A DNA stretch of 64,000 nt. It comes from Aquilaria yunnanensis. Its lineage: Eukaryota > Streptophyta > Magnoliopsida > Malvales > Thymelaeaceae. Of the stretch, positions 31,775-44,117 are shown piece after piece. The translations under genes and the position numbers were made by a program. The notes below the pieces were generated by a model. It was given only the letters and a program-made list of their open reading frames with translations. It had not been told where the DNA came from and did not search any database. Every line of letters begins with the position of its first letter. The stretch's first letter is position 1. Location: contig CM077597.1 in the NCBI GenBank assembly GCA_039654915.1, forward strand, positions 23,782,001 to 23,846,000. The letters run 5' to 3'.

Positions 31775-33920
31775 AAGGTTTCCTAGCACGTGTTACTCGA
31801 ATTTGAAGCAAATTTACAGATAAAATAACCTAAAATAAAATTACGAATGGTAAGAAATTTACAGATAATAAACTAAAATAAAATTACAAATAAATTTGCA
31901 TATAATAAACCATAAAAAAAGAACCTAAAATAAAATAAAATAATAGTAAAAATAACCTAAAATAAATTTACAAATAATAAACAATAACTTAAAATAAATT
32001 TACGCATAATAAACAATAACCTATTTCTCTAGCCCATATCTTTTATTTACCGGGACCATTTATCTAGCCTATTTCTTTTAGTTACACGGCTCATATCATA
32101 GGCCCATATCTTTTATTTATCCGTTTCGTTACTCCAAAAACCCTAGTCAACCTAACTTATTAAGTCACCACCGCCATCACCTGTCCACCTTCACCTCCAC
32201 CGCCAGTATGAGTCACGTTGTCCACCCTACCATGGCCTAGAGAAACAAACACATACAAAGAAAATCAAAATAATCTAGACAAATACGCACACAGAGAAAT
32301 AACTTACAAACACTTATAGAGAAATAAAATAACTTATAGAGAGAAACAAAAACTTACAAACACGTTTGGAATTGGTGGCGCGTGGATCTCACGCACCTAT
32401 AGAGTTAAATACCTAGTATACCATAGGTAAGCGGAACACGGTATGAATGTCTTTTATATTTTGTTATTTTACCAAGCAGTATACCTTGGTATACCACGAT
32501 ATTTCGCATATCGCTCATTTTTATGTACATTTTATCTGAAAACCATGATATACCGTAAATACCGCAAGATACGTATCGCAGTATTTTATTTTTCACGAAT
32601 ACGTGTGAGATATTTTTTTTGTCATTTTAAATCAAAATATCAAAAATATATAAAAAAATAAAAATATAATTAATACACATATCATAAAATAAATGTACTC
32701 TTATTCGTTTAGTTACTTTTCTTAGTTAACATAAAAATTTAATAGTTACTTTGAGCCACCTAAGAACTCAATTTGGTATTAGAAAATGTATTGTTATTAT
32801 TAGAGTATTTTTTTTTCTCTTATATCAATAAATTAATTTATTTATGAGTATTATTTATTTTGTTTTGTATATATAACATTTTTTATGTTTTTTTGTATTA
32901 AAAAAATAGCTTCTATCATATATATCTTATTTATATTTGATAAATTATGATGAGAAAAATTAGAATGCATATAAAATGTGTAAAAAAAATTATTGAATTT
33001 ATGTCATCTTAAAATAATATTCAAACATTTATTTTTTTATGAAAACGGTAATAGTATGCAGAGCGGTATATCATGTGGTATACCTTAAAAATGTGGAATG
33101 TGATATACCTAACGGTAACGGTATTTAACACCTTGCACACACCTGACTTCGGCTAAGTAACCATTGTCGAAAACCTTTGTTTGGCTCGCAATGAACCCAC
33201 TGATAGTTCTCCCAAACAAAAACTACCAATAAAATAACCAAAACCCTAGAAATCAAAAGGAAAATTTTGGGCTTCAAAACTTTAAAGCTCAATCTACAAA
33301 AATATGTTATGTTTTTTAAGAAACATCTTTAGAAAAAGTTAAAAGGAGAACAAAAAAGATAAAAACCATGTAAACAAAACAAAGTTTTAAGAGAAAAAAA
33401 AAATTGGACCGAAACTTTGAGACCACATATACAGAAAACCGTTGACTTTTTGAAGACGTGGCTTTAGAGAAAGTTAAAGAGCAGGAAACAAGGAATCTAA
33501 ACATGTAAACAAAAAAGAAATCTGGGAAAAAAAACTTCCAGCCATCACTGGCATCACCGGAAAACTCATTCGGCAGTGGTGCTGCCTCTTCAACCTAGAA
33601 TCCGGGGACTTTGTATCCTTGTGAGAAAGAGAAGAAGAAGAAGAAGAAGAAGAAGAAAAATGGACAAGATACAGGCGAAGGAGAGAAGGATGGAAGAAGA
33701 AAAGAATAGAAGAATAGAAGAAGATACTATAGAATGAAAAAACAACAGAAGAAGAAAAGAAAGAGAGAGAAAGACAAAAAGAGTGAGTGAGAGATAAGGA
33801 AAAGAAGAGGGAGAAATACATGAGAAGAGAATGAGTGTGTGGGTAGGATTTTATAATTAAAATAGGAAAAATCCCACTTCAGTCCCACATTTCCTATAGT
33901 TGTTTCAAAATGGTCTCTTG
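31775..33920. repeat. Segmental duplication arm C
   Basis: This corresponds in direct orientation to 42650-44090, interrupted here by the insertion at about 32400-33135. It contains a short (GAA)n tract near 33628-33657 that is longer in the other copy. ORFs on the minus strand here (33474-33821) are low-complexity Ser/Phe products of the purine-rich strand. No gene is supported. Confidence 0.6.
32398..33135. mobile_element. Non-autonomous TIR element (hAT-like)
   Basis: The ends read agagttaaatacc on the left and, inverted, ggtgttaaatacc on the right, with inner palindromic words built from ggtatacc. The corresponding position in the duplicate (around 43260) lacks the segment, so it is an insertion after the duplication. 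There is no coding capacity. The target duplication is unclear. Confidence 0.55.
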
Positions 33921-34059
33921 TTTTTCCTTATTTTCTTAAACAATATGCGAGTTTCTATTGTAGAGGTAACACAAAATGTTCCATAATCTAAAAAGGGAGG
34001 AAGAAAAGGTTTTTCTCCTCAAAATTTTTAACAATAAAAAAGTTCTCATTGTTCAAATG
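33921..34059. other. Unassigned junction
   Basis: A short A/G-rich stretch lies between duplication arm C and the old Ogre remnant. Nothing is recognised. Confidence 0.3.
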
Positions 34060-34112
34060 TAAGGTTGGACAAAATTTGGTAACGACTTTGTATGCATCAT
34101 GTTCCATGAAAC
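34060..34112 (+). mobile_element. Old Ogre-like element: end of internal region
   Basis: ggttggacaaaatttggtaa and cgactttgtatgcatcatg match the last bases before the PPT of the complete Ogre (about 22337-22385). The sequence is cut at 34112 by a hAT insertion and resumes at 38942 with the PPT. Confidence 0.75.
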
Positions 34113-37100
34113 CAGGGATGGCAATTGGGCGAGTCAGGTTAGATTTAGGTCAGGCCATTCAAGTTCAGGTGTAATTGAGTTAACATGTATTTGGGACCAA
34201 TTTGGGTTCAAGTTAGGCTATTTGGGTTTAGGTCTAAATTGCACAGAGCGGAAGCAGGAGTGAGGGCAGGAATAAGAGCGAGAGCGCGAATTCGTTAAAC
34301 TTAAAAAAAAATAGAGAATGGGAGCGGCTCGAAAGCGTTATATACAATGCAGACATAACAAGTAAATGAATATCCTACTATGACAAGATAATTCCATAAC
34401 ATGTAATAATAAGTATCAAACTCAAGTTAAAAAACTAGACCAAATTCGACGACTATCCTAGGAGTAGACAAAACAACTAATTATTTCTAGGTCTTTTACC
34501 ACAGGCTATTTCTTCTCTACACACTTGAGGCAAGTCAGATTGTACTTGATTGGAACCTGATATTTAGGAAGAAATCTGAGGATCATCATCTCTATAAAGA
34601 AATGTGTGATCTTTTCTATGAATTGCCTCCATGTCATTGTCTAGGATATCATCATATGTAAAATCATCTCAATCCTTATAAGATGATTCATAATCTTTTC
34701 TGTAACATGTCAATAATCTATTATTGTAGTGCACATATACCAATAATTTAGCTTGATCTGCATTCAACCTGTTTCTCTTCACATTATGAATATATGAGTA
34801 AGTGCTCCAAACTCTCTCAGCACATGAAGTATTAACACTTTAAAAGAGAACTTTGATCGCTAGATTATATAATTCAGGAGCAGCTACACCATACAAATTC
34901 CACCAAGCAATAGCACTCATCATTTTTCTATCTTCAATAGCTTGAGGTCGAGCAAATACTCCTTCATCACTTGTAAAGTCACTAAGCTGCTGACGAATTA
35001 ATGGCGTCTCTCTCAAATCATGAACTAGTCGATTAACCACATTCAAATAAGTTCCTAAAAATGTTATAGTAAATTATTATTATTAGTTATAATAGAAAAA
35101 ATAAACTATATGATGAATACATAACATAAATTTGACCAAAACAATTAGACATACCTTGCACAAATGGATTGGCATGAGGCTTGATCCTCCTCCTTCTACA
35201 AGGACCTAATTTTTGCATCCATGCTTGTGAGTAATAAAATGGAGTAAGTACATAAGCAAGTGTGTGCAACAACAAATTCATTTTTCTCTATCGTTCAAAA
35301 ACCAAATTTTCCACAGTTCTGTACAAAACAATGTCATTCTGTAAAACTTCTTCAATGGAACCTATTATATCTTCTATTCTTTGATATACCTTCACAACAA
35401 CTGCTTTATCAGAGTCATAAAAGCGAATCATGTTCCAAATTGGTTTTGTGACAGACACTATGAATTTCACTTGTCTCCAAAACTCATCATCCAGCACCAC
35501 TTTTTTAACTTGATCATGCTTCAAATTTGATCTAGAATTGCCTTTTTTAAGGTCTTCCTACTCCTCATTCAAAACCATGTTTATCAAAGCATTTTTCACT
35601 CCAAGAAGGCGATCTAATACCACATAATGATGGCCAAATCTGGTCTTTTTCACTTGAATCACATTAAATGCTGAAACAGTTCTGAAGATATGTAGCACAA
35701 AAGTATGATTCTTTGTATAGTTCATCACTCCTTTTGCCTTTTCATAACAATCATTTAAAAATGACAAGCTTGGATGAGATGACTTGGCAAGATCTTTCAT
35801 AAGAAGACTAAATGTATGAGCCACACAACCAGACCAAAGAATATGAGGATGCCTAGATTGAATGATATCTTCAGCAGCCTTATAATTAGAAGCATTATCT
35901 ATCAAAATTTGCACAACATTGTATGTCCCTATTGTTTCAATAGGTTTAACCAAAATATCAGCAATGAACTGAGCATTTTTCTCGTCACCTGAACAATCAA
36001 TAGCATTCAAGAATATAGCTCTTCCTCCTGAAATAGCCAAAACATTTATCAATGGTTGGTTTTTAATATTAGACCAACCATTTGAGACTATTGAAACTCC
36101 ATACTGAGGCCATTGTTTCTTAATAGGAATTAAAGTACGATCAATTTTCATCCTTTCTCTGTCAAGTAGGATGGTCCTTATTTTCTCATAATTTGGAGGC
36201 TTATATCCTTTAAGAGCTTCATTTATTGCTTTGACAATATCAATCCAAAATAGAGATCTTGCAGTATTAAAAGGGATTCCACAACCATAAAAATACCTGG
36301 CAATTATACCATAAGTTTCTTCTCTAGAAGATAACTTAAACAATTCTCCAATATGCTTTGTTCCATGTTCACGTACGCGTCGTGCTCATATCATGTGTTC
36401 GTGGAACAATAAGTAAATTAGGAAGAGGGGTCTTATAGGTGCTACCCCAAAAAGTTTTTGAGTCTCATCCTCTTCTTTTTTTCAGTTGGGCTCTTTCATG
36501 TTTTGTTATTTTATTGCAAATAGCATTCCTTTGAGGTCGTTGTCCAGGTAATAGTCCAATTAAATGAGCTTTTATACGAGAGTAGGTTCCCGTATAAGGT
36601 TCTAGTTTGCAGCCAAAATTACAGATCCACTTGTCCTTTTTTTCTCAATGTATGCCATATACGTTGTCAAAGGTGTAGAGCTCAATTCTTTACATTGGTC
36701 GTCAGTATCTCCAACTGAATCTTTTTTTGATTGCGAATATCCTCTTTGTTCATTGTAATTTTCTTCCATTGTAGCTACAAATAAAAATAAGAGTATTTAA
36801 TCAAGATGGAATAAGCCGAGAAATTATTGAAGAATTCATGCTCATGAGTTGCTTCATGTATGTGTGGGGAGAAATTGCCATAACACTTTAATAGCAACAA
36901 AAATTCCAAGATGGCATGGCTCGATGCAATTAGAATTACCGGAAAGATGATAATGAAGGAGGTGAGTGGGAGTACTGAATACTCGAGTTTCTTTCTTAAC
37001 TGCTCTTTTCGGCGATGTAATTGATTGAACTGAATTGATCAATGGGAACATAAGCAAGATATCTTATTGTTATCAAACAAAAATAGAGACTATACAGCCT

Positions 37101-38933
37101 ATTGCCTACCACGCACGAACAAACAGGTATCTTAATTTCAGCTTCATGAATCACGCAAAAACCGAGCCATGATTCTTCTTTCACGCAAAAACAGAGATCA
37201 TATAAGCTTGCCATGCTCAAACAAACAGAGACCATGTATTTCTTTATGGATCACGCAAAAAATACAGGATAAATTCTTCCATCACGCGCAAACAGAGGCC
37301 ATTGTTAATTGTTTCAGGAAATGACTCACCAGCAAGTGTTTGTTGATACGGTTGCCCATCCCCAATTTTTTGCTGCTGTTGAATTAATATGCTACATAGC
37401 TGCAGTTGCTGCTGCGGAACTGGAACTGCTTGGCAATGCCGCAACGGTGTCTTGTTTGCTCCTTTAACCTTGAATATCGAAATACGATTTGATTTTGAAG
37501 GCCAAATTTTTTTTTTTTTAAGGGTTTTTATCTCCGAGTCTATTACGTAAGAAGAAGAGACACAGAATAAAAAAACTGAACCGACAAATCACGAATTCAC
37601 GTCAGAACTTAAGAGCTAAAGTTGAAAATTTGACTACAGCTAAAATTCATGAATTCCAATTAACAGAGCACACTTTCACTTTTGTTAGAGCGCGAATTGA
37701 TGACGATTTCATGCTAAAAGCACGAAAACGCGCTCTGAAGTCTGGAGCGTTTATGGGGGAGGTGTTTTATGTAACTAAGGTTCAAGTTGATTTCGGGTTG
37801 AGTAAATTTCTAGTTTGGGTTGGGTTAGATTGGGTTTATTTGAGTTCAAGTCCAATTAGGTTGGGTTATCAGGTTTTAGACCAGATTTAAGTTGATTATT
37901 GAGTTTATTCGGTTCACTGATGCATAAGCCAAAATTGCTGAATCGATTCAGTTTTTTTGTTTAATTTTTATTAAAATTTAATTTAGCAAAACATAAAAAA
38001 TAATATAAAATGTATGATGATATATTAGTATATAATTTTTTTAATAAAATATTCCTTCTGTACCAAATTTTTTGCAATATTTAGTATTCAACAATTAATC
38101 TATGTTTTTTTTTTATTTTCAACATTTTAGTATATAAATAAAAAATCATTATATTAAATAATAAATAAAGACCTAGTGTTTCTAAATATATACTTTTTAA
38201 ATTTTTTTCTAACAAATAATACTCTCTCCATCTCATTTTCTTTGCTCTATTTAACTTTCTGACTAGTTTGACTTGAATTTATTTATATTATTGGTTGTTA
38301 AAAAAATTAAAAAAATATATATTTATAAACTATAGGTCTTGATTTATCATTCATATATAAAATTTTTTAGTTATATATTAAAATGTTGAAAATAAAAAAT
38401 CATAGATTAATTGCTGAAATATAAATAGTGCAAAGAATTTGGGACAGAATGAGTAATATGAATATATTCAATTCAAGCTATTCAAAAAGTTCAAATGTTT
38501 CAAAGACTATGGGATGGAAGGAGCATTGTACTCATTTCTAAAAACTAATTATCGAAATCTCTCTATCATCATTTCACTAATCATTTTTCATTATTTTCAC
38601 TCGCTCATTCTACAATCAAAACATACCAACACAATAGAAGAAACTTAGTAACATATGTTAAATCATAATTTTTTAAAGTATTTTTTATCATATATTTTAT
38701 GTTGATTTAAGTTAAAATCAGGGTCTTATCGGGTTTAGTCATTGGGTCATTTTGGGTTCGGGTCAAGTCAGACTCGGGTTTAGGTTTTCTCAAGTTTCAC
38801 TTTAATCAAGTTCGGGTTCAGGTCAGGTTGGGTTCAAGTCATTGAATTTTTTGGTCAAAATGGGTCAGGTCGAGCTTAGGCTCGGGTGGGTCAGGTTAGG
38901 TCTTCGAGTCGAGTCAAATTTTTTTGATACCTA
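34113..38933 (-). mobile_element. hAT transposon inserted in old Ogre remnant
   Basis: The element is 4821 bp and starts cagggatggcaattggg. Its other end, read inverted, is taggtatcaaa, a decayed version of the same terminus. Flanking 8-bp sequences catgaaac (34105-34112) and catgacac (38934-38941) differ by one base, matching the 8-bp hAT duplication. Subterminal DNA at both ends is full of gggttcaggtcaggt-type repeats. It encodes one decayed transposase on the minus strand. Confidence 0.85.
34560..36769 (-). pseudogene. hAT transposase (BED finger, DUF659, dimerisation region), broken
   Basis: Read on the minus strand from an ATG at 36769: a BED-type finger near 36630-36510 ([21 protein letters not shown]), then the DUF659 part of the RNaseH-like core at 36343-35558 (PQYGVSIVSNGWSN, AQFIADILVKPIETIG, WSGCVAHTFSLLMKDL). 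Next come the middle part at 35524-35288 (FWRQVKFIVSVTKPIWNMIR) and the C-terminal hAT dimerisation segment near 34960-34720 ([12 protein letters not shown]; after a stop, CAERVWSTYSYIHN). Stops and frameshifts separate these pieces, so the gene is inactive. The family is a DUF659-containing plant hAT. Confidence 0.85.
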
Positions 38934-38941
38934 CATGACAC

Positions 38942-40740
38942 ATGTAAAGGAGGGCAGCTGTTGATATCCAATTTTGTCTGAACACTAATTTTTGTTTAGT
39001 TTTAGGTTAGCCAAAAATAGTTTAGGGGGCATTTTTGTTTTTAAGGGCAATTTGGTCATCTTTTAGGATATTTAGGGTCACTTTGGTCATTTAGAGGTTA
39101 GGTAATTGATAGGATAAGATACATTTAGATTATTTCGTTATTTCATGTTATAAATCTTTTAGGAATTTAGAATGGTCATTTAGGGTGAAAGTAGGAATTA
39201 ATTTAGTTTAGATACTTATTTAGGGTCCTAAAGGTCTTTTGGGGTTAGTTTAGACAAAAGGGAAGAGTTTGGTTATGAATTGAAGGTTTTTAAAAAGTTC
39301 TAGGCAAAATTAGAGCTTTTGAGGCAAATTTGTCAATTCACAAAAAGTTTGAGGCAAATCTGACAAATTTATAAAAGTTGGGTAAATCTTTGAAACTTCC
39401 TAAAGGTCAGGGCTAATTTGATAATTCCTAGAAGTATTGTGCTAAATTGTAGTTTTGAATAAAGCTAGGGGCAAGATCAACAACTTAAGAGTTCTTTTAG
39501 ATTTGGACTAATACTTAGAACTGATTGCATCCTAACATATTTAAACCTCTACAAATTCTATTTTGCTAGGGTTTTTTTCTCAAAATTTGGCTGTTAATCA
39601 CTTTCATGACACTTGCACTATAAATAGGAGCCATTATACAAAAAAAAAAAAAATTGAAGAAATTCGCAATTCTAAGTTCCAGCCAGGAAAAGGTGAAACT
39701 ACAGCTTCAGCCCTTTGGTTTTTCGCTACTTAGCCCTTGAACCCTAATCTTCCCCGATTGCCGCCATTGCCCTTCAAGCCAAGCCCACCACTTCCAGTCG
39801 TTGTGCCACCATCACTGGTCTTCCCCACTAGCTGCCTAAGCCCCATCTCATGTCATGCCATTGCTCCCTAGTATCACCAATGACGGCCGACGCTAACAAC
39901 GAAAGGAGAAGGGGATCAAGCTTCATAACCATCGTGATTTCCTCTTCAATCCGCCCTTCCATGTGGTCACTACATCACCACCTAGCAGAGCTCCTCGGCA
40001 GCCATTTTTACCGTCCCGCCAATCATGCTAGTCGAAGCCAAAACCTTTTTGTGACTTGCAACCTAACTTGGATTCAACCCATCTGACCTAGTCAAATTTC
40101 TCTCTTGTGGTATAACTCCAATTTAGCCCCTAAATTTTGCATTTCAGTCACCCAAGTGATTAACATTCTTTTTTTTTTGGCAGAAAAGTCATCGACAATA
40201 TTGTATTTGTGTGTGTCTTTCTTTCTTTCTTTGCTTGCTTTATTTATTAAAGCCATGAATTAAATTGGTCACTAACATTAAGAGAGATTGCAGGTTTATG
40301 TTAGGTAATTATTTTTTTAATAGCTAATATAAGAATAAAATTTATTTAATTCACATAATGCATCTCAAAATCAATCTTACCCAAATTCAATTTCAGGTGA
40401 GTTTAGTAAAATCCTATGATAAATTTAGGATAATAATTAACAATAAATTTCAGTATCCATATTTGGGTAATCCGATAGCATCCATGGTTTGGATAATCAT
40501 TCAAAATCTTTTAGAAAATAATAATAATAAAGAATAATTTTAAAGATCCTTGTCTGAATGGTCCAACAGGGTCCATGTTTAGGAAACATTAAAGTGTACA
40601 CAAAATAAATAAAATCAAGCAGTAATATTTAAGAGTCCATATTCGAGTAATTTGAATCGAATCCATGGTTTGGAGAATTAATTAAAATAAAGCAAAACAA
40701 ATTTAAATCAAACAAATTTTAAGGCGTTATAATAAAAGAA
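38942..40740 (+). mobile_element. Old Ogre-like PPT and truncated LTR
   Basis: The PPT (taaaggagggcagc, 38945-38958) is followed by an LTR start at 38959 (tgttgatatccaattttg, compare tgttgacacccaatttcg at 22403). A TATA box (actataaatagg) is at about 39618-39629. Three diverged copies of the LTR box lie at about 40450, 40549 and 40637, and an aagcaaaacaaatt...aaggcgtt stretch matches the Ogre LTR near 6268-6315. The LTR end is missing; it joins the duplicated block at about 40740. The ORF at 39850-40086 is not a recognised gene. Confidence 0.75.
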
Positions 40741-40745
40741 TTAAT

Positions 40746-42290
40746 AAGGTTCTTTTATCAGTTGTATCTATTCTTTTATTAATTTTAATAAACTATATTT
40801 TTCTTCTTCTTCTTGTTTTTTTTTTTCTATTCTTTTTTCAATTTCTATATGTTCTTTTATTTATTGTTGTGCGTTCATTCCTAGTTCTTATATATGTAAA
40901 AAAAGAAAATAATTTAGATATAATTTTTTAAAAAAAAAACAAAAGTTTAAAATATGGAAAAATAGGAATAAGCTTAATAAAAGAACAAATAAAACTAATA
41001 AAAGAATAGAGAGTATTCAGAAAAGAAGGAATCTACTAAAAGAGCACATAAAAATCAATAAAAGAACAGAAAAACTTGGTAAAATAACAAATGTGCACAC
41101 GTGAGCCTCACGCAAGGCCTACTTTTTATTTTTAATTTTTATCAGAAAAATTTGTTTGCAATGGCATACCTATTTTAGGTGTACTTTTATCTAAGGAGAT
41201 CTTATTTTATCCATGAAAAAGTTGTCATCGCTTTAATTTATGCTTTCAGATCCTTGGATTTATTTGTTGTTTGAGGGCTTCTTCTTACTTCATCAGATTT
41301 TGTCAACTTACCCCAAAGACCTCCAGGGCAGATGATTACTTTTCTTGCAGGAAAAGAAAACGTAGTGAGGGATGGTTACTGACATTGGTCTACACTAAGT
41401 AGCATGGAATTTATAGAAGACTTATGATCATAGAGACAAGTTACAAAGCCAAATCACAAAATTTCATATGGCAATTACCGGACAGAATCAGAATTCATTA
41501 GTTCACAGCCAAACTGAGAAGCAGACCTTCGAGGGGTTGAGGTTGTCCCTCAAGGACTTCAGAAGCTCAACAACCTTTTAAACCAATAAGCTCTACAGAC
41601 TTGCAGGCTTGCAGAATTTCATGTGAAGGATGTGAAGTACTATGTTCTGTGTAGAAGCTGATGTAAATAAGTTCTACAGAAACCTATATGTATGAGTATA
41701 TGACTATGTGAGTTGGATTCCTAATATTTAATTAATTTGTATGGTTTCTGAACTTGTAGTTGTAGAACTATAGACTTCTCGCTAGTGATGGGTTGACTTT
41801 GAGAAAATAGGTAGTATTTTTTATGCTTGGCCATTGTAGACTTGTTCTATGGGCTATTCATAAATTAGTTTGAATCATTTACTTAGGTTTTGTGTTAGTT
41901 TTCATGGGACTTTGGCAAGTATTTGTATTTTAGCTGTCCTTAGTGACGTTAATTTCACGGCACTAGCACTGTCTAAATTTAAAGCTGCTGTCTAAACCAA
42001 TTCGTCGAATCGCCAGTTAAATATCGCTAACCCACCGTTGTACAAGGACTGATATCATTTAAGCGGAGGAAGAATTTATTACAGTGTTTCACCAATGTCA
42101 AACAAACCTCAATTCTCAAAATTCTGGTCTTCTGATAGACAAAATATGTGAATTGGTACAACTATTAAAACACTTATTTTGTTTTTTACAAGTGCACCAA
42201 CAATTATCTAAACCAATAAAATTTGCATTAGTGATTCTTGGATATACAAAAGCTGGGGATTTAAAATATATATTGACATGAACTCAATCC
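40746..42290. repeat. Second copy of duplication block with empty Ogre site
   Basis: It matches 1590-2117 followed directly by 26677-28170. At 41241-41250 the sequence reads tgctttcaga, with a single CTTTC (41243-41247) where the other locus has the 24.6-kb Ogre. No gene is supported. Confidence 0.75.
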
Positions 42291-42299
42291 TAGCTTATT

Positions 42300-42645
42300 A
42301 GTTCACGTTTTACCAGCAATTTAACTTTTACCAACGGCTTAAACCGTTAGTAGTTGACTATTAGTAATTTATCAACACATTTGATTGTTGGTAATTAACC
42401 AACTGTTAAGACCATTACTAATCACCAATGCATTTGACTGTTGGTGATTTACCAACAGTCAAAATCTTTGGTAACTACCATATAATTGTTGGTAATATTA
42501 CCAATGCTATAACCATTGGTAAATTTTCATGCTTTAAAAAAAATAAAGCAGTTTCCAACGAATTTGCATTGGAAACTGTTTTTTTTTTTCACAAAAATTA
42601 CATTGTTGTAGAAAACCAATTATTTATTTCACTCAAAAAAATTGG
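42300..42645. repeat. Palindrome-rich segment (accaacggtt family)
   Basis: There are many short inverted repeats on the theme taccaacggtt / aaccgttggta in variable forms. A related segment is at 45633-45770, and a scrap (ggcttaagccgtaccaac) at 44100-44117. These look like subterminal repeats of a DNA transposon now split by other insertions. Clean terminal repeats were not found. Confidence 0.45.
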
Positions 42646-42649
42646 AAAG

Positions 42650-44090
42650 GTTTCCTAGCAAGTGTTACTCGAATTTGAAGCAAATGCACAGATAAGAAAT
42701 AGCCTAAAATAAAATTACGAATGGTAAGAAATTTACAGATAATAAACTAAAATAAAATTACAAAAAATTTTGCAGACAATAAACAATAAAAAAATAACCT
42801 AAAATAAAATAAAAAAATAGTAAAAAATAACCTAAAAGAAATTACAGATAATAAACAATAACCTAAAATAAATTTACACATAATAAACAATAACCTATTT
42901 CTCTAGCCCATATCTTTTATTTACCTGGACCATTTATCTAGCCTATTTCTTTTAGTTACACGGCTCATATCATATGCCAATATCTTTTATTTACCCATCC
43001 TGTTGCTCTAAAAACCCTAGTCAACCTAACTTATTAAGTCATTGACGCAGTCACTGGTCCACCTTTACCTCCACCGCCAGTATGAGTCACGTTGTCCACC
43101 CTATCACGGCTGAGAGAAACAAACACTTACAGAGAAAAACAAAATAACCTAAAACAAACACGCACACATGTATAGAGAGAAATAACTTATAAACACTTAT
43201 AGAGAAACAAAATAACTTACAGAGAGAAAAAAAACTTACAAACACGTTTGGATTTGGTGATGCCATGCACCTTACTTCGGTTGAGCAGCCACCATCGACA
43301 ACCTTTGTTCGGCTTGCAACAAACCCGCCGACAATTCCTCCAAACGAAACCTACCAATAAAACAACAAAAACCTAGAAATCAAAAGCAAAATTTTGGGCT
43401 TCAAAATTTTGAAGCTCAATATACGGAAATCTGTTTTGTTTTTTTGGAAACATCTTTAGAAAATGTTAAAGAGGAGAACAAAAGAATAAAAACCATTTAA
43501 ACAAAACAAAGTTTTGAGAGAAAAAAAAATAATTGGGCCGAAACTTTGAAGTCACATATATGGAAAACTGTTGACTTTTTTAAGAAGTGGCTTTAGAGAA
43601 AATTAAGAGGAAGAAACGAGGAATCTAAACATGTAAACAAAAAAGAAATCTAGAAAAAGAACTTCAAGCCATCGTTGGGATCACTAGAAAACTTATCCAG
43701 CGGCGCCGCTGCCTTGTCAACCTAGAATCTAGAGAGTCTATATCTTTGTGAGAGAGAGAGGGAGAGGAGAAGAAGAAGAAGAAGAAGAAGAAGAAGAAGA
43801 AGAAGAAGAAGAAGAAGAAAGATGGACAAGATACAGGAGAAGGAAAGAAGGATGGAATGGAAGAAGAAAATAAGATAAAAAGAGAAGAAGATACTAGAGA
43901 AGGAGAAAATGATAGAAGAAGAAAAGAAAGAGGGGAAAAGACAAGGAGAGTGAGTGAGAGATAAGTAGAAGAGGAAGAAGTACGTAAGAAGAGAATACAT
44001 GTGTAGATAGGATTTTATAATTAAAATAGGAAAAATCTCACTTTAGTCCCACATTTTTTGTAGTTGTTTCAAAATGGTCTCCTATTTTCA
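42650..44090. repeat. Second copy of duplication arm C, with (GAA)n
   Basis: This aligns by eye with 31775-33920 without the insertion at 32398. It includes a (GAA)n microsatellite at about 43768-43818 (roughly 17 units). No gene is supported. Confidence 0.6.
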
Positions 44091-44117
44091 CTTTTGGATG
44101 GCTTAAGCCGTACCAAC

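Noticed and set aside
33474..33821. Minus-strand Ser/Phe/Leu ORF (also 43722-44000)
   Set aside because: Translation of the GAA/GAGA-rich strand. Low complexity, no domain.
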